A program made the position numbers and the translations under genes. Positions 36,931 to 48,450 of a stretch of DNA of 64,000 nt are shown here, piece by piece. The stretch's first letter is position 1. Each line of letters begins with the position of its first letter. The DNA lies in contig NC_092181.1 of NCBI RefSeq assembly GCF_043641665.1, positions 20,902,463-20,966,462 of the forward strand. The letters run 5' to 3'. This DNA comes from Enoplosus armatus (taxonomy: Eukaryota; Chordata; Actinopteri; Centrarchiformes; Enoplosidae). The notes beneath the pieces were generated by a model, which did no database searches, was not told the DNA's origin, and was given only the letters and a program-made list of their open reading frames with translations.

Positions 36931-39114
36931 TGGAAATGTAATATGACCGTAACTTAACACAGAATACAGAAACAATTTGTTTCATCAATTGGCCTACATC
37001 TTTAGGCCAGGGCCCAAACGCACCTGTGTCCTCCAAGACAATAAATAGAAAAGACTTTGAAATGTACACTGATTAAGATTGAAAGGGAAAAGGAAATAAG
37101 CTAAAAAGCAATGTATTTCCATTCAGTAAGAATGATTGGCTAATTTCATTTTCCCTTTCAGTTTACAAACCATGATTGACAATAGTCCACATGCAACATG
37201 AACTAACCAATGAAGCACCTGTGAATGGCTGCTTGTTTCTGACATTCCCCAGGCCATGTAGAGGTTACTTGAGCTTTTGGACTAATCTTAGGCCATAAAG
37301 CTATGTGACAGACACACTGTTCCAGTCTGCGACAACATGATCAGCCCAAAGTAACTTTCTCTCCTCTGTGATGCTTGTCCCCAATGCTTGGAAGAACATT
37401 TTCCTTAAACATTATCTATGATGCCATTTTCCATCAAATGATCCAGGAAATAACATGTAAAGGAACTATTTCTGTTTGCTTTCCCATGACCAAGAAACCC
37501 AAACCAAACTCAAGAGAGATTCCTCTGGTGGAAAAAGGGGATAAAATTCCTGGAGTTCTTGAAAAAGTTCCCACAATCAGAACTTTGTGCAGTAGAAAAG
37601 TGGCTAGTGTGATATCCTCCTATGACAAGGCTGAAACTGTGTTGTGAGTATTTTAGGAGTATGAAGCTACAAAGTTAGAAAGAAACATGCAGATCCATTG
37701 AGCTTTGCACCATTTTAAGACGTAGATGATCAATGCCAGGAATAAAACCACTGTGCTAAATTATTATAGTAGTTTGTAGTCATACTTTTTATGGTCACAA
37801 CATACAAGTTCATAACTTGACCATGACTTGGCAAATATCTGCTGTCTGTCTGCTTTCTTTTTATACTGTGTCCCAGTATTCCTGCCTAGTCATTGAGTTT
37901 GAAATCCCAAGACTGCTGGAGTGCCAGAGGTCAAGAATGCCAGGCTTCTAGTAACTCAGTACAAATCAATCCCAGCTTTTTAGAGCAACTGATATGACAG
38001 GATATGGTTGCAGATGGAGGCCCTGTAGAAGGACACTGTAGGCCTTGCCTGTGTGCAGTGTAAAGTTATTAATGTTGAATCTCAAAGTAAAAAAAAAGCC
38101 ACAAAGCCATCATGGTAACAAAAGCTGCAGACCAAACCTGCAAGGAGCATTTTTTGTGCAGGCATCAGATAAAAAAAAAAAGAGGAGGAAGGAACCACCT
38201 ACTCTCCAATCATCTGAAAAATGGACGAAACACATTCTATTAAAGTGACAGGTACAGAAGAGACTGATGTGTTTGCATACTGGTACGAGAATTTTGCTTC
38301 TCATGATAACTTATCATATCGGAAAATCAAGTAAATGTTTGTCTATAAAACAGGCAGGACATAGCATGTTTCTAGTCTCATCACACTACAGTTCTATGGA
38401 GCGTGGGGTGACTTTGTGAATGGAAGATCTTTTTATAAACTCAATAAGATGAAGTATCATAAACCGAACATGTTCCCTCTACGTCCTAATGACAGGCAGT
38501 GATCAGCCTTTTCATTTCTAACGGATAATACCACTGAGGTGCATGATCAGCAATTTTAACTGATGATGCACCCAACATGCAGCAGGGCGTGGTTTGTTAC
38601 ATTTAAACATCCACATCGTAGATACACATAAAATGCAGCTTTGTAGTGTGAAAATTGTGGTTTTCAGAAAAATAAAATCATCATTCTCATCCTGTTCACT
38701 CCCACACTGTCTCTGCATCAGCAAACAATGACTGTACAACCTCTGCCAAACACCAGAGGCATCACTAGAGAGAACAAACACATGAACGCTCACTCACTTG
38801 TCTGGGTGAGACAGGCTACAGTTCATTACTAGGTAAAGCCTATGGTGCAGTCTGAGCACAGCTGCAGCAATCACCCTCAACCAGTGGGTTGTAGATTATT
38901 GTATGTACATGTCTTTCAGACCACTGCCTCCCTCTGGTGTCAAAGACTGGGACAACAATGCTGCACTGCAAAATCCCCCAATACAACAATATCCTGTCAA
39001 AGGCAGGTTTTTTGCAAGAAATTTCAAAAATCTATTGTGATAACAACATAATCCCTACATTATGTTAAGTGACTGTGCCTGGAACCTTATGAATAACACC
39101 AAACCAAGACCCTC

Positions 39115-39383
39115 TTAAAAGGCAGAATGAGTCGGATTTGTCAGTCGCAGTTTGTAAACACAACATTCAAAGTTGGCCCCTCCTCCCCGGCTCATAGCTT
39201 ACAATCTGGCACCTGGTCGCTACGTTGTTATAGAGCCCCGCCCTCACATCCTGCACACAGGCAGAGGGCAGGGTCTCTGCGGATACAGACACTGTCATAA
39301 TTGATGATTTAGAGTGATTATTCAATACAAATGGGGTTTTTTTTTTTTTTTTTTTAGGAAAATCCCACTCATTCTGCCTTTAA
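39115..39383. mobile_element. Non-autonomous DNA transposon (MITE) with TTAA ends, piggyBac-like
   Basis: The element is bounded by TTAA at 39115-39118 and 39380-39383. Just inside are terminal inverted repeats reading AGGCAGAATGAGTSGGATTT on both strands, with a single mismatch. It is about 269 bp, has no open frame, and contains a 19-base T run (39337-39355). TTAA target duplication is typical of piggyBac elements, and no transposase is present. I recall similar 'aaggcagaatgag' elements as common in percomorph fish. Confidence 0.7.
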
Positions 39384-39681
39384 GAAAATTAAGTCTGTAA
39401 TGAAAATTAGAGCTCCACAACACAATATACCCAATCACAAGTTCAGCATACACGACTAAACTTCATCAGCTCCTTAACAAGCGATAACCACACTCTGCTT
39501 CCCAAGCATGACTGCCACTGCAGACAACAGGTTTGTCACTGCACAGACAACCTGCACGTATGATGCAACTGTATGCTCTACGGAAGGGCAAATCCTTTTG
39601 GTCCATGTTTCTTTGTAGTTACCTTCTAAAGCAGAAAAAGTTGCTGACAAAAAACACGCTGAGCCTGCAGAGTGGTGGACG

Positions 39682-39705
39682 CACACACACACACACACAC
39701 ACACA
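39682..39705. repeat. (CA)n microsatellite
   Basis: Twelve uninterrupted CA units. Confidence 0.98.
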
Positions 39706-42700
39706 TAACAACAGAACAGCTCTCTCTTTTATCACACATGCAGACCCCTACTAATTTGGAAACCGGGTTCTTTTTTAAGTATTTGGAACAAAGCCTACCC
39801 AAGGCAATTATATCTAAACAACTGGTGACTTTGACATCAATTAGCACAACACTTAGATGTAAACAAAGAGCTGGTTTAAAAAAAACATCCCATTTCAGCA
39901 CCGAGGCAGCACAGAAGACAATCAGCAGCTGTGTCTGCAGCACAGCACGACCGAAGCAAGTGTCAGCAGGTGGGAAGCCAGTGAGGGATTATGTCCTTTT
40001 AGTTGCACTAGTGACTCCTTGTGGTTGGTTGAGGGATATACACACATGGGTTAGATATAGAAAAGACGAACAATGATCAATTCAACAGGCCTGTGGAAGT
40101 GTATCAGTATACAGGCTTCCTTGAAAACAAATTGTCGTCAATATATATTGGAAGTGACTCAAACTAGTTGCTTTCATGTGGGAGGATGAGAACACTGGTC
40201 CTTTGTGGCTCATCTCTGCCTGTGTGACAAGGCCAGTGTGTGGGAGACGCCACCTACAATAAGCAGGCTGCCTTTTCTTTGGAAAAACATTTAATTAGTG
40301 GCAAGGAAGGGAAGAAAAGTGGAGCACTGAATGTATCTCTAAATGTCCAAGTTTGCTACAGTAAAAAACTGTTTGGCTGCGCATCCTTATCTCAAACAAT
40401 AACACATGAAAAGAGGTGTAGTTCATTGACATATTGCTCAATGCCATGAAGCTTTCTGTTCTTTTTGCAGTAGCGACAGAGAAGGAACACCAGAAAAAAA
40501 AAATTATTTCAACCTTGTACAAGTCACAGTGTCCCCAAAGCCATTAACCCACAAGCACTAGAATGAGCGGCTGTCCGCTCTCTTTAAATGTCCTTTCATC
40601 TACTATTCACAGAGTAAAGGCCACTTTCATGTGGGCCTTTGGAAAGATTAGTCAGCTTTGAAAATCTGATAAGACATGACCAAAAGAGGACAAGGAACAC
40701 AGGCATCTGAGCAGCTATGCTCGACAGAGAAACGGCTAAGAGATAAATTTAAACTTCACATTCAATGATGCTCAGATGTAGATGTATAACATTTTGATGG
40801 CCCAGATGGCTGAGATGTGAGGCTGAAAAAGGTACAATAGTTTGTTTTTTAGTCAGGACAAAATGTACATAACATATCAGACACCCACCACACAATATTA
40901 GTATATTTCTATCTTCTTTTAATCCAGATAATTGGATGCTTTATTCAGCCAGTGTTGATGTCAATGTAACACTGTCAATGCACTCTGGCCTCATCGTGCC
41001 CCCCCCAACCCTTTGCCTTATCATAGCTCTGCAGATCCATCTGCCACCAAAGGTCTCCGATGAGTCATTATAAGACATCTAATCCTGTAAGATCACATAA
41101 TGCCTTAGTCGTTAGTCATGAGTGATATGTTAAAATTTATTCTAATATGGACAGGCAGCAGTGTACTGAAGGGAGCCTAAAATGGGCACAATATATTCCT
41201 GTTTATTCTTGTCACATATTAAAAAAAAAAAAAAAAACATGACAGTTTAATATAAGTTAATTAGATTTTAGATCTTGAAGATTTGGTTATGATTTGAAAA
41301 GTTTTTAAAAAGTGTGCCTAATGCTCTATCCCGTAACATGTAATGAAATCTGTCGTCCTTAATTTCAGATGTACAAGCTGTTAAAGTAGAACAGTAAAAC
41401 TACACCTGAAAAAAATAGCAAGCTGCACCTGAAAAATGTCAACATCTTCCACTTCTTATTGCACACCATTTGTACAGAGTTATGGAAATAGAGAATATTG
41501 GAACACAGTCATCAAATTCCTAATTTTTCTACAGTCCAACGAATGAAAGGAGCTTACGTGTTAGTTTCAAGTTTGCCTGCTGTTTTGTCTATGAAGCTGA
41601 GCCGTATAAAGGGTTTCAAATCCAAGTAGTTACAGTAGTAGTACAGTGGTAGGAACTGCACATTCACAATTCCTCACAGAGCTTCTGTTTCAAACTTTAG
41701 ATACTGTGCTACACAACATTTTCCACACTGAACAGTCTGGAGTGACTGGGGTGGGCATATTTCAAATGTAACACACATTATTTCTTATTTTCTAAGTAGA
41801 AGTAATTTCCATTAGATGTGGGATTAATAGTTTTCAGTAAACATGTACTTGACTGTTCAGATCTTTTTGTTATAACCTTTACTTTAACAACCTTAAACAT
41901 TTTTTCCGACAAGCTAATGTCAACCTACCTTCCCAGGGACTAAGGTACATGGCACAGATATGGTGCAGATATCAACCTCATGTTAACCCAACACCATATA
42001 TCCTTTCATATCATATCATTCAACACGTGCAAGCATGTGATGCATGCCCTTTTTGGTACCTTTAAACTCAAAACGTAAATCTGAGTGAAGTTTGACTGAA
42101 ATCAGGAATATCTTTGCACATTCGGCCTGCGGGGATGTTGATGCATGGCTTAAATATTGATTCATGAAGCGAGAGTGTCAAGTAAGAAGAGGAAGTGAAG
42201 CGTCTAATTCTGGTGACCTGAGTCTACAGCACCTGGAGCCCGGGAACACAATCTGTCCTCACCAGGGACATGCTAAGACATGCACAGACAGCTGAAAATC
42301 ATCATATTATTCTGAGTTTTTACAACATGGGTACTGATACTGCACTTCAACCCTGTTGCCTCTTGTTTGACACATGCACACTGCAGCTGTCAAAATGCAC
42401 ATATCATAGTTTGCAAGACTGGATACGTATGCTCTATGGGAACATACACAGGACCTCAAAACATGTCATTTATGTGAAGGTAAAAACTACTACTACTGGT
42501 AAGCATTGTGTTATTTACCAGACTAATAACTGAACAGATACATCACACGTTTCAACCATATGTCTGAATTTCAAGGCTGATACCGATGGTTTCAAATTCA
42601 GGTGAATTGAAATTGAAAAGAGCAGCTTAAATTATTAAATGAACAAGGACACGGCTACTGGTAACACTGAGAAATAAATCAAGTAACAAAAACAAATGCA

Positions 42701-42889
42701 CAAGTTACTTAAATTGTGTTATTTATACAAATACACTGAACATTTTCAATGACAAGTATTCAGTTTTCATATGACCACTGTCTATATTAGCCATTGTTGA
42801 TGCTACATAAAGTCTACACACCCAGTAGACAGTATTGTGGACTATTGCTGTTCTTCAAGGTGTCTATAATCATCATACTCAACAGTAAA

Positions 42890-42985
42890 GGAAACTGTAC
42901 ATTTGCAGCCCTGAAGCTTTGGAATAAATTAAGCTACTATTTCAGAATCGCTGAATCTGTTTTCAAATCTGGGCACTTTTAAAAT
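42890..42985 (+). mobile_element. LINE reverse-transcriptase C-terminal remnant
   Basis: The plus strand encodes FAALKLWNKLSYYFRIAES followed by VFKSGHF. This matches the conserved end of L2/CR1/Rex-type ORF2 proteins (AAPxLWNSLP...FKSxLKTHLF). Only this tail is left; upstream catalytic motifs are absent. It is a degenerate, non-functional fragment within the fbxw7 alpha intron, in the opposite orientation to the gene. Confidence 0.6.
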
Positions 42986-45864
42986 GTGTTGTTTTAACGT
43001 TTTAAACTCTTATTGTTCATTTTATCCTGTCTAGTACCTTTTCACCCATCTCTGTTTGTGCCTTTTTAGGCTTCTTTTCATCACTTGGTTTTGCCTATTT
43101 TCTGATTACATTCTCAACAGCACTTTCTAAACCTACGTTTTTTGTGCTATAGTGCTATAGAAGTAGACTCTAAGGTCTTAGATGAACTGCCAGCAAATGT
43201 TGATCTGCTCTTTCTTCACCACTCCTAATTCCAAGCATACAAGACCTACAGCTGAACAAAATGTGTACATTGAACATCAAAGCCAGCTGGCCCACTATAG
43301 TGGCTAAGACCCTGACAAACCTATCTGACAGCTGTGTCGGATGGTGAGAGGCACACAGGAGCAATTTCAGACTAACTGCTATATTTAGGCCAATAAAAGC
43401 AAGGGCAATGTCTCCATCAAAGGCTCAGACACACATAACATGACATGCAGTTGTCATGTCACTCTTTAATGAAACCACAGGCATGACATAATACAGAGGC
43501 ACATGCTCTTCAACAGCAATAATTAAACCCTCATAACTGTGCAGCTTCCTATTGTCAGAAGGGTTTGGGAAGAGCAGCATACTGGTCATGAGACTACACT
43601 GCTGATGACAAATCTGTCACAGCTTTAGTCATTACTGTCTGTTGAGATGGGTGTATTATCTCTGCTGTCCTCCATGTTGCCTCTGGTGTAGTAAGAATAA
43701 CAATAATACGATACAATAGTATAAAACATTGTTCACATAAGTATTGTTAAATTACAGATAATACAAATATCTGCCTCTAGTATTATTTTGGAAAAGAAAA
43801 TTATACTGTGAATAAAGGTCAAAATTAAAAATTGGAGAAATACTTGATTAAAGGGGCTGATGCTGCTACAGAGTTTGATAATATGAATAACATAAATGCA
43901 CAATAAAGTTGGTAGTTGGGGGGGGGGTTGTTATTCTTAACAGACTCACACCACTATCCGCTGACGTGATCCTGAAACTCCAACAACTCATGTGGCTACT
44001 ATAAACAGGACAAACAGTGTCATAATGGCATTGTCGTAATTACCCCCAGTAATTTTTTTAAAAGCCTTTTTTGGCCTAAATATATACAGATGTGAGTAAT
44101 AAGTAATAAGCTAATATCTTGGTATGTCAGCCGTTTATTTTATTGGTTTACTCTTGCCAAATCTATGTCAGTGCTTTGCAAACACACTGCAAATTATGAA
44201 TATCATCTGTAGAGTCAAGAAAACAACTTGGGCAACTCCATTTCCTCGTTTAAAATGCAGGTGTTGTGAAGGCCACTCACTGAAACGAGACACCAGCATT
44301 GACATCCAAACACTGGTGCTGTGCTACATCAGAGCCCTTTGAACCGGGCACATTAGTTCTGTTACTGAGGACAGACGATCTGTCACACGTCTTTTTGAAC
44401 ATCGAGCGCGACTCCGTTTCACTCATCATGTCAGCAATCAATCAGTGATGCGTGAACGTTTTAACATGTCCTGACACAGGCTTCTGTACATTCTACACAT
44501 GAATGACGTATTTACAGGGAGGTTGTTAAGCTATAATTATTTCATACTGCTGTCACTCCTCTATCACAGACCGAACAAAATGTTCCTAGAATACAGCGTG
44601 TGATTAAACTGGTGAAACAAGATGCAAAGAAAGACTACCCCCCACACCCTTTTTTTTTTCTTTTTTTTTGTGATCATAGTTACTTGTTTTCCAGTAATTT
44701 TGCAGTTGTGACCATGCTCTGCAGCTGCTTTATAGCCACAGGTGATAAATGTTGGAATTCAGGATTTATTCGGTGCCTCCTCTGTGTTTGCTTGCACTGA
44801 GTTTTGATATTGATGACAGCAGTGTGATGCACTGTATATCATTTTTCCATTGAAAATGTTGTGAAATGATTCAGCTTTATTCGGCCCATCCAGTGAAGCA
44901 AATATGTAGCAGGAAAACCACTACAAGTGACTCAGTAAGGTGTCGGTCCACAGCGACCTGCCTTGACAGCTTCAATTTCATTGATAGGAATGTATTTCCA
45001 GAATCTCTTCTAACCTGAAGACTCTTCTAACCATCTGGATGAAAAAGATATTATGTCTGCTGCATGATAAAAAACAACTTTTAACCTGTTCCACGTTACA
45101 ACTCTGCTTCCTTTCCAGGTAAACACCAGCTACCTTTATTGCCTTCTATCTTTATTTGGATTAGGAAACAGAGTCGCAATCTGAGAACGGGTTAAAAGTC
45201 GTTTTTATCATACAGTGGATTGTACAAGTACATTTAATATTTTGATGATGGTTGTGGAGAGTGCTGTCTAACATGTGGGTCCATAATCTCCCGTAGGTGG
45301 GTTGAAATCTGGTGACTGTGAAGATCATGGCATATGATTCACATGATTCGAATACTATATAATAATATAATACTAAACCATTCAGTGAACCCTCGAGAGC
45401 TGTGGACCCTGGTAGACCCCTCCCAACAGGATAAAAATGATCATCTGTCTGTATGTGCCTTTTCAAATATATAATGTGGTTTCAATATCCTAATCCTTCC
45501 CACTGGGAAGATTTGGACTGTGAAGTGCAGTAACACATTTACGCCAAAAGAGGGAGGTGTTGTTTTAAATATAAACTCTGTGCTGTGGGGAGTTTTGACA
45601 GCAGTGAAGTGATAATAACTAAACACTATCTGTGAGCAACTTCCTCTGAAACTGCTGTGCCTGCTGCAGACGTAGCTAAAGTTATCCAGCTTATATTCAG
45701 TTTTATGTGTGCATTTTCTTTTTTAAATATGTATCCAGGTATAAATGTACACAGGTTTTTATGTGCGCATTTTTGTATTCCGCCTCACTTTTTATATATT
45801 CTAATGTTGTTTATAATAGTTTTATTTCATATTTGTGATATAGGGTTATAATAAACTTTGACTT

Positions 45865-46150
45865 GACAAAAAGGGTCAATTCACCCAAATTACATATTAT
45901 TTATGTTATATTTGCCCCAGTTTTGAAGTGTGGGTCTCAGACATCTGCCTTCACCCTGATACAATGGAGATGAAAGCAGTTTTGTTTGCGGTGCCCATAG
46001 CATTGAAAAAAAGACATTTAAAAACTTCAACAGCAAATTCCTCCTCCAGAAACAGTGCCCCTGTTAACTCCCAGCAAGAATTCCCTGTGAACTGTTTACA
46101 TAGGGACTGTTTCTTCAGGAGAAGGTGCAGTAGCTCCAATGAAAAACTCT
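45865..46150 (+). repeat. Teleost 'gggtcagttcacccaaatta' interspersed repeat next to the fbxw7 alpha donor
   Basis: 'agggtcaattcacccaaatt', 'cagacatctgccttcaccct', 'acaatggagatgaaagcag' and 'aaaaacttcaacagcaaatt' match a repeat I recall as common in teleosts. The copy ends about 20 bases from the donor of alpha coding exon 2 and lies in the intron, antisense to the gene. Confidence 0.6.
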
Positions 46151-46174
46151 TCAACAAACAACAGCTGTGCTTAC

Positions 46175-46717
46175 CTTCTTGTTGGAAGAGCTTTGGTGTG
46201 TACAACCAGAGTCCAGGTTGTTATTGGGGGCAGACACATTGTTCCTGAGAGAGGGAGACCGCAGCCCTTCCTCCCCTTCTCCTTCCTCCTCCTCTTCCTC
46301 CTCCCTCCCACTCTCCGCAGAATGTTCAAAGTCATCGCTGTCTTGGTCCATCTCTTCTTCGTCCTCATCCTCCTCCTCTTCCTCCTCGCCCTCTTCTCTC
46401 TCCTCTTCCTCCCTTCCCTGCTCCTCCCCGCCCTCTGTCCTCTCCTCCGCCTCCTCCTCCTCTTGGTGACTGCTGCTGTTGTTGTTCTCCTCCTCTTCCT
46501 CCTCCTCCTCGTCCTCTTCGCCCAGCGGCTGGCCTCGCAGCCGCCTCTGCTCTGCCCCCCACATCCATCGAGCTCCCTTCTCTCCTCCGTTCACTTCGTT
46601 TGTTGGGCCCTCTTCGTCTTCTTCCCCTTCGTCATCTCCCCGAGGGCCGTTGCTGGCTCCTGATTCACTTGCCGCCCATGGTTGTTCTCTCTCGCCATCA
46701 ACCTGGGACGCCTCAGG
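46175..46717 (-). CDS. fbxw7: fbxw7 alpha isoform, second coding exon (acidic region)
   Basis: This exon encodes 181 residues in the same phase-0 frame as the preceding alpha exon. The acceptor is a T-rich tract ending TTCACAG above 46717. The donor is AAG|GTAAGC after 46175. It is dominated by Glu/Asp runs and contains EEEMDQDSDDFE, matching the human alpha segment EEEMDQESDDFD. It ends ...SSSNKK at phase 0, just where human alpha joins MKRKLDH of the first common exon. With the preceding exon the alpha-specific part is 241 residues. I recall about 167 in human, so the fish acidic region is expanded. It also carries a basic/aromatic insert (KGARWMWGAEQRRLRG) that I do not recall from mammals. 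The function of the acidic tract is not established here. The GGA/GAA-rich DNA gives long but spurious Leu/Ser open frames on the plus strand. Confidence 0.92.
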
Positions 46718-46991
46718 CTGTGAAGAGCCACAAAAAAAATACCATGCCTCAGAGGAAAGGTCTGATGAAAAATTCAATCTGTTGCACTTATACTTGCCTA
46801 AAGGTTTCTACTTTGTTATCACAGTGCAGGTCTAAAGCAAATTTCCACTATTATATGACTTGATTTGATCTATGCATCTTCACACCTCAGTTTGTAACTC
46901 GCAAATCCAATTTAGATCTACAGGTTTATATTTCAAATCCTTCCATGTGACTGCAATATCATTTCATTTGCTGAATGTCAGTTAACCTTAC
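46718..46991 (-). other. Short intron between the two fbxw7 alpha coding exons
   Basis: This 274-bp intron starts GTAAGG after the first alpha coding exon and ends in a T-rich tract plus TTCACAG before the second. Both junctions are phase 0, so the two exons join without a split codon. It contains nothing else recognisable. Confidence 0.88.
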
Positions 46992-47240
46992 CCTTTGCTG
47001 CAGCTGCTCTTCCTCCTCTACTACCCGGTTCATGTGCTCATCCTCATCACCCTCCTCTGCCGCCTGCTGAGGTGCCCGGGCCGTGGAGGAGGCGTTACCT
47101 CGCACTGCCGGACCCCCCGGCCCCCGACTCCGCCTGCTGCTGCTGCCCCCCGACAGCAGATCCTGGTTCATTTCCAAAAGCCAGCTTGCTACCTCCTGGA
47201 CCTTCGCTAGGCTGTCTGAGGAGGAGAAGGGCTTGGCATT
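46992..47240 (-). CDS. fbxw7: fbxw7 alpha isoform, first canonical coding exon (start ATG at 47171)
   Basis: FBXW7 is the substrate-recognition subunit of an SCF ubiquitin ligase that marks phosphorylated cyclin E, MYC, Notch, JUN and others for degradation; the alpha form is nucleoplasmic. From the ATG at 47171-47169 this exon encodes 60 residues opening MNQDLLSGGS. They align with the start of human FBXW7 alpha (MNQELLSVGS) and share the motif MNRVVEEE at about residues 47-54. The acceptor is a pyrimidine-rich tract ending CTGCAG just above 47240. The donor is AGG|GTAAGG after 46992, phase 0. The human basic cluster KRRR near residue 11 is represented here by a weaker RRSR at about 13-16. 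The frame stays open from the acceptor through 23 codons upstream of this ATG, so the N-terminus could be longer (see the exon at 54620-54785). The identification rests on remembered family sequence. Confidence 0.93.
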
Positions 47241-48194
47241 CTGCAGAGAGACACACACAAAAGGACAAAAGACACAAATGATCAACATATGTTAATTGTT
47301 GTCTTTTGTCCGCACTCTTGTGTTTCTGAGGCAAAAATCAAACAACTGCTAAAGAGAAAGAATAAGACTCTTATTGGATATCATTCCATACACAAAAATG
47401 CATGCTCAATTGCTTATTTCATCCAAAATAAAAGTGTGAATATCCCTCTTCATATTCTATTCTTGCCTCTGAATCAAAATAATTAAACTTTAGCTATTGG
47501 AGCTAGATCATTGCTGCTCAGCAGCAGACAAGGAAAAAAAGGTGGGAGTGATTGTGTTTGGCTTCAGATCACACAGCGTTGGATGGGCAGAAAAGCCTTG
47601 AGAGCTACTAGTGTTCCAGCTTCCAACAAAGCCAATAAACAAAGTCCAATCTGTCAAATACAAAAGCAAAACATGGCTTAAATGTACCAGAAGCTTGTCC
47701 AACAAATGTCTTTAAGAGTTGTGTAGCCTACAAGCTTCGGAAAAATGAAAGACATGTTATCTACTTTCTAAATCTGCTGTGTTGCTGCTATGAATTCACC
47801 TGTTTATGATGGCCAACCTACTGAATAATCACAAGTCTCGTTGCTTGCTTCAAACTATATGTAGAAATGAAGGATAGGCACCGGCACTTTATCTACAATG
47901 AGACAGCTTCTCCTTCTGACGCCGTTGTACAGACACAGCAATGCAGACAGGAATCCAACTCAAAGCAACAGCGCTAATCTTTCACCATTAAAGCATCAAC
48001 TCTCTTGAGCTGAAGTTTCTTTTAGTCCATGTGTCCTCGCATTTACAGGCATCTGGCTGCATGTATGATGCTGCAACAACACTATGTAGTTACCCCACTA
48101 ACAGGTAATTGACAAAGAGGGACCAAGAGGTGAGGAAAGGAGAATAAAGTGCAGACTTCAGCCATGCTAGTTGAGGAGATTTGACCCCACTGTT

Positions 48195-48450
48195 ACATTT
48201 AACTAGGGATGCACAGATTCTGCTTTTTCCTCTTCAGATACCAATTCAGACAGCTAAACAAATAACTTTTTAACTTCTTTATTCGGGCTTGTGCGAATTT
48301 CATAAAACTGAACAATCTATAAAATTGTCTTATATATATATATATTGAAAGAGACTAAGAAACAGCGTTTATTGTGGTTTGGGCACATCGGCCCAATACC
48401 AGAGTCATTCAATAAGATCAGTATCAGATTGTTGCATCACACTACACGAG
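48195..48450 (+). repeat. Teleost 'tagggatgcaccgat' type interspersed repeat, degenerate
   Basis: 'actagggatgcacagattct', 'cttcagataccaattcagac' and 'atcggcccaataccagag' followed by 'gatcagtatcagattgttgc' fit the fish repeat that starts 'agggatgcaccgat'. Family assignment is from memory and the borders are approximate. Confidence 0.45.

Larger units (their letters stand above)
34951..46174 (-). other. fbxw7 alpha intron segment between alpha coding exon 2 and the gamma exon
   Basis: For alpha transcripts this is intron; the part just right of 34950 would be 5' leader and promoter for gamma. It holds a degenerate DNA-transposon-like copy near 36165-36930, a TTAA-flanked MITE (39115-39383), a (CA)n tract (39682-39705), a 17-base A run (41221-41237), a LINE tail remnant (about 42890-42985) and a teleost repeat next to the alpha donor (45865-46150). 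I searched for a beta-type first exon (a short hydrophobic N-terminus ending at phase 0 before a GT donor) and did not recognise one. The remaining stretches look like unconstrained AT-rich sequence. Confidence 0.65.

Noticed and set aside
39672..40076. 134-codon plus-strand open frame
   Set aside because: It begins in the (CA)n microsatellite (THTHTH) and has no recognisable domain.
46139..46835. Long plus-strand open frames rich in Leu or Ser (174, 100 and 118 codons)
   Set aside because: They are complements of the GAG/GAA-rich acidic exon of fbxw7 alpha on the minus strand. The minus-strand frame has splice sites and family similarity.
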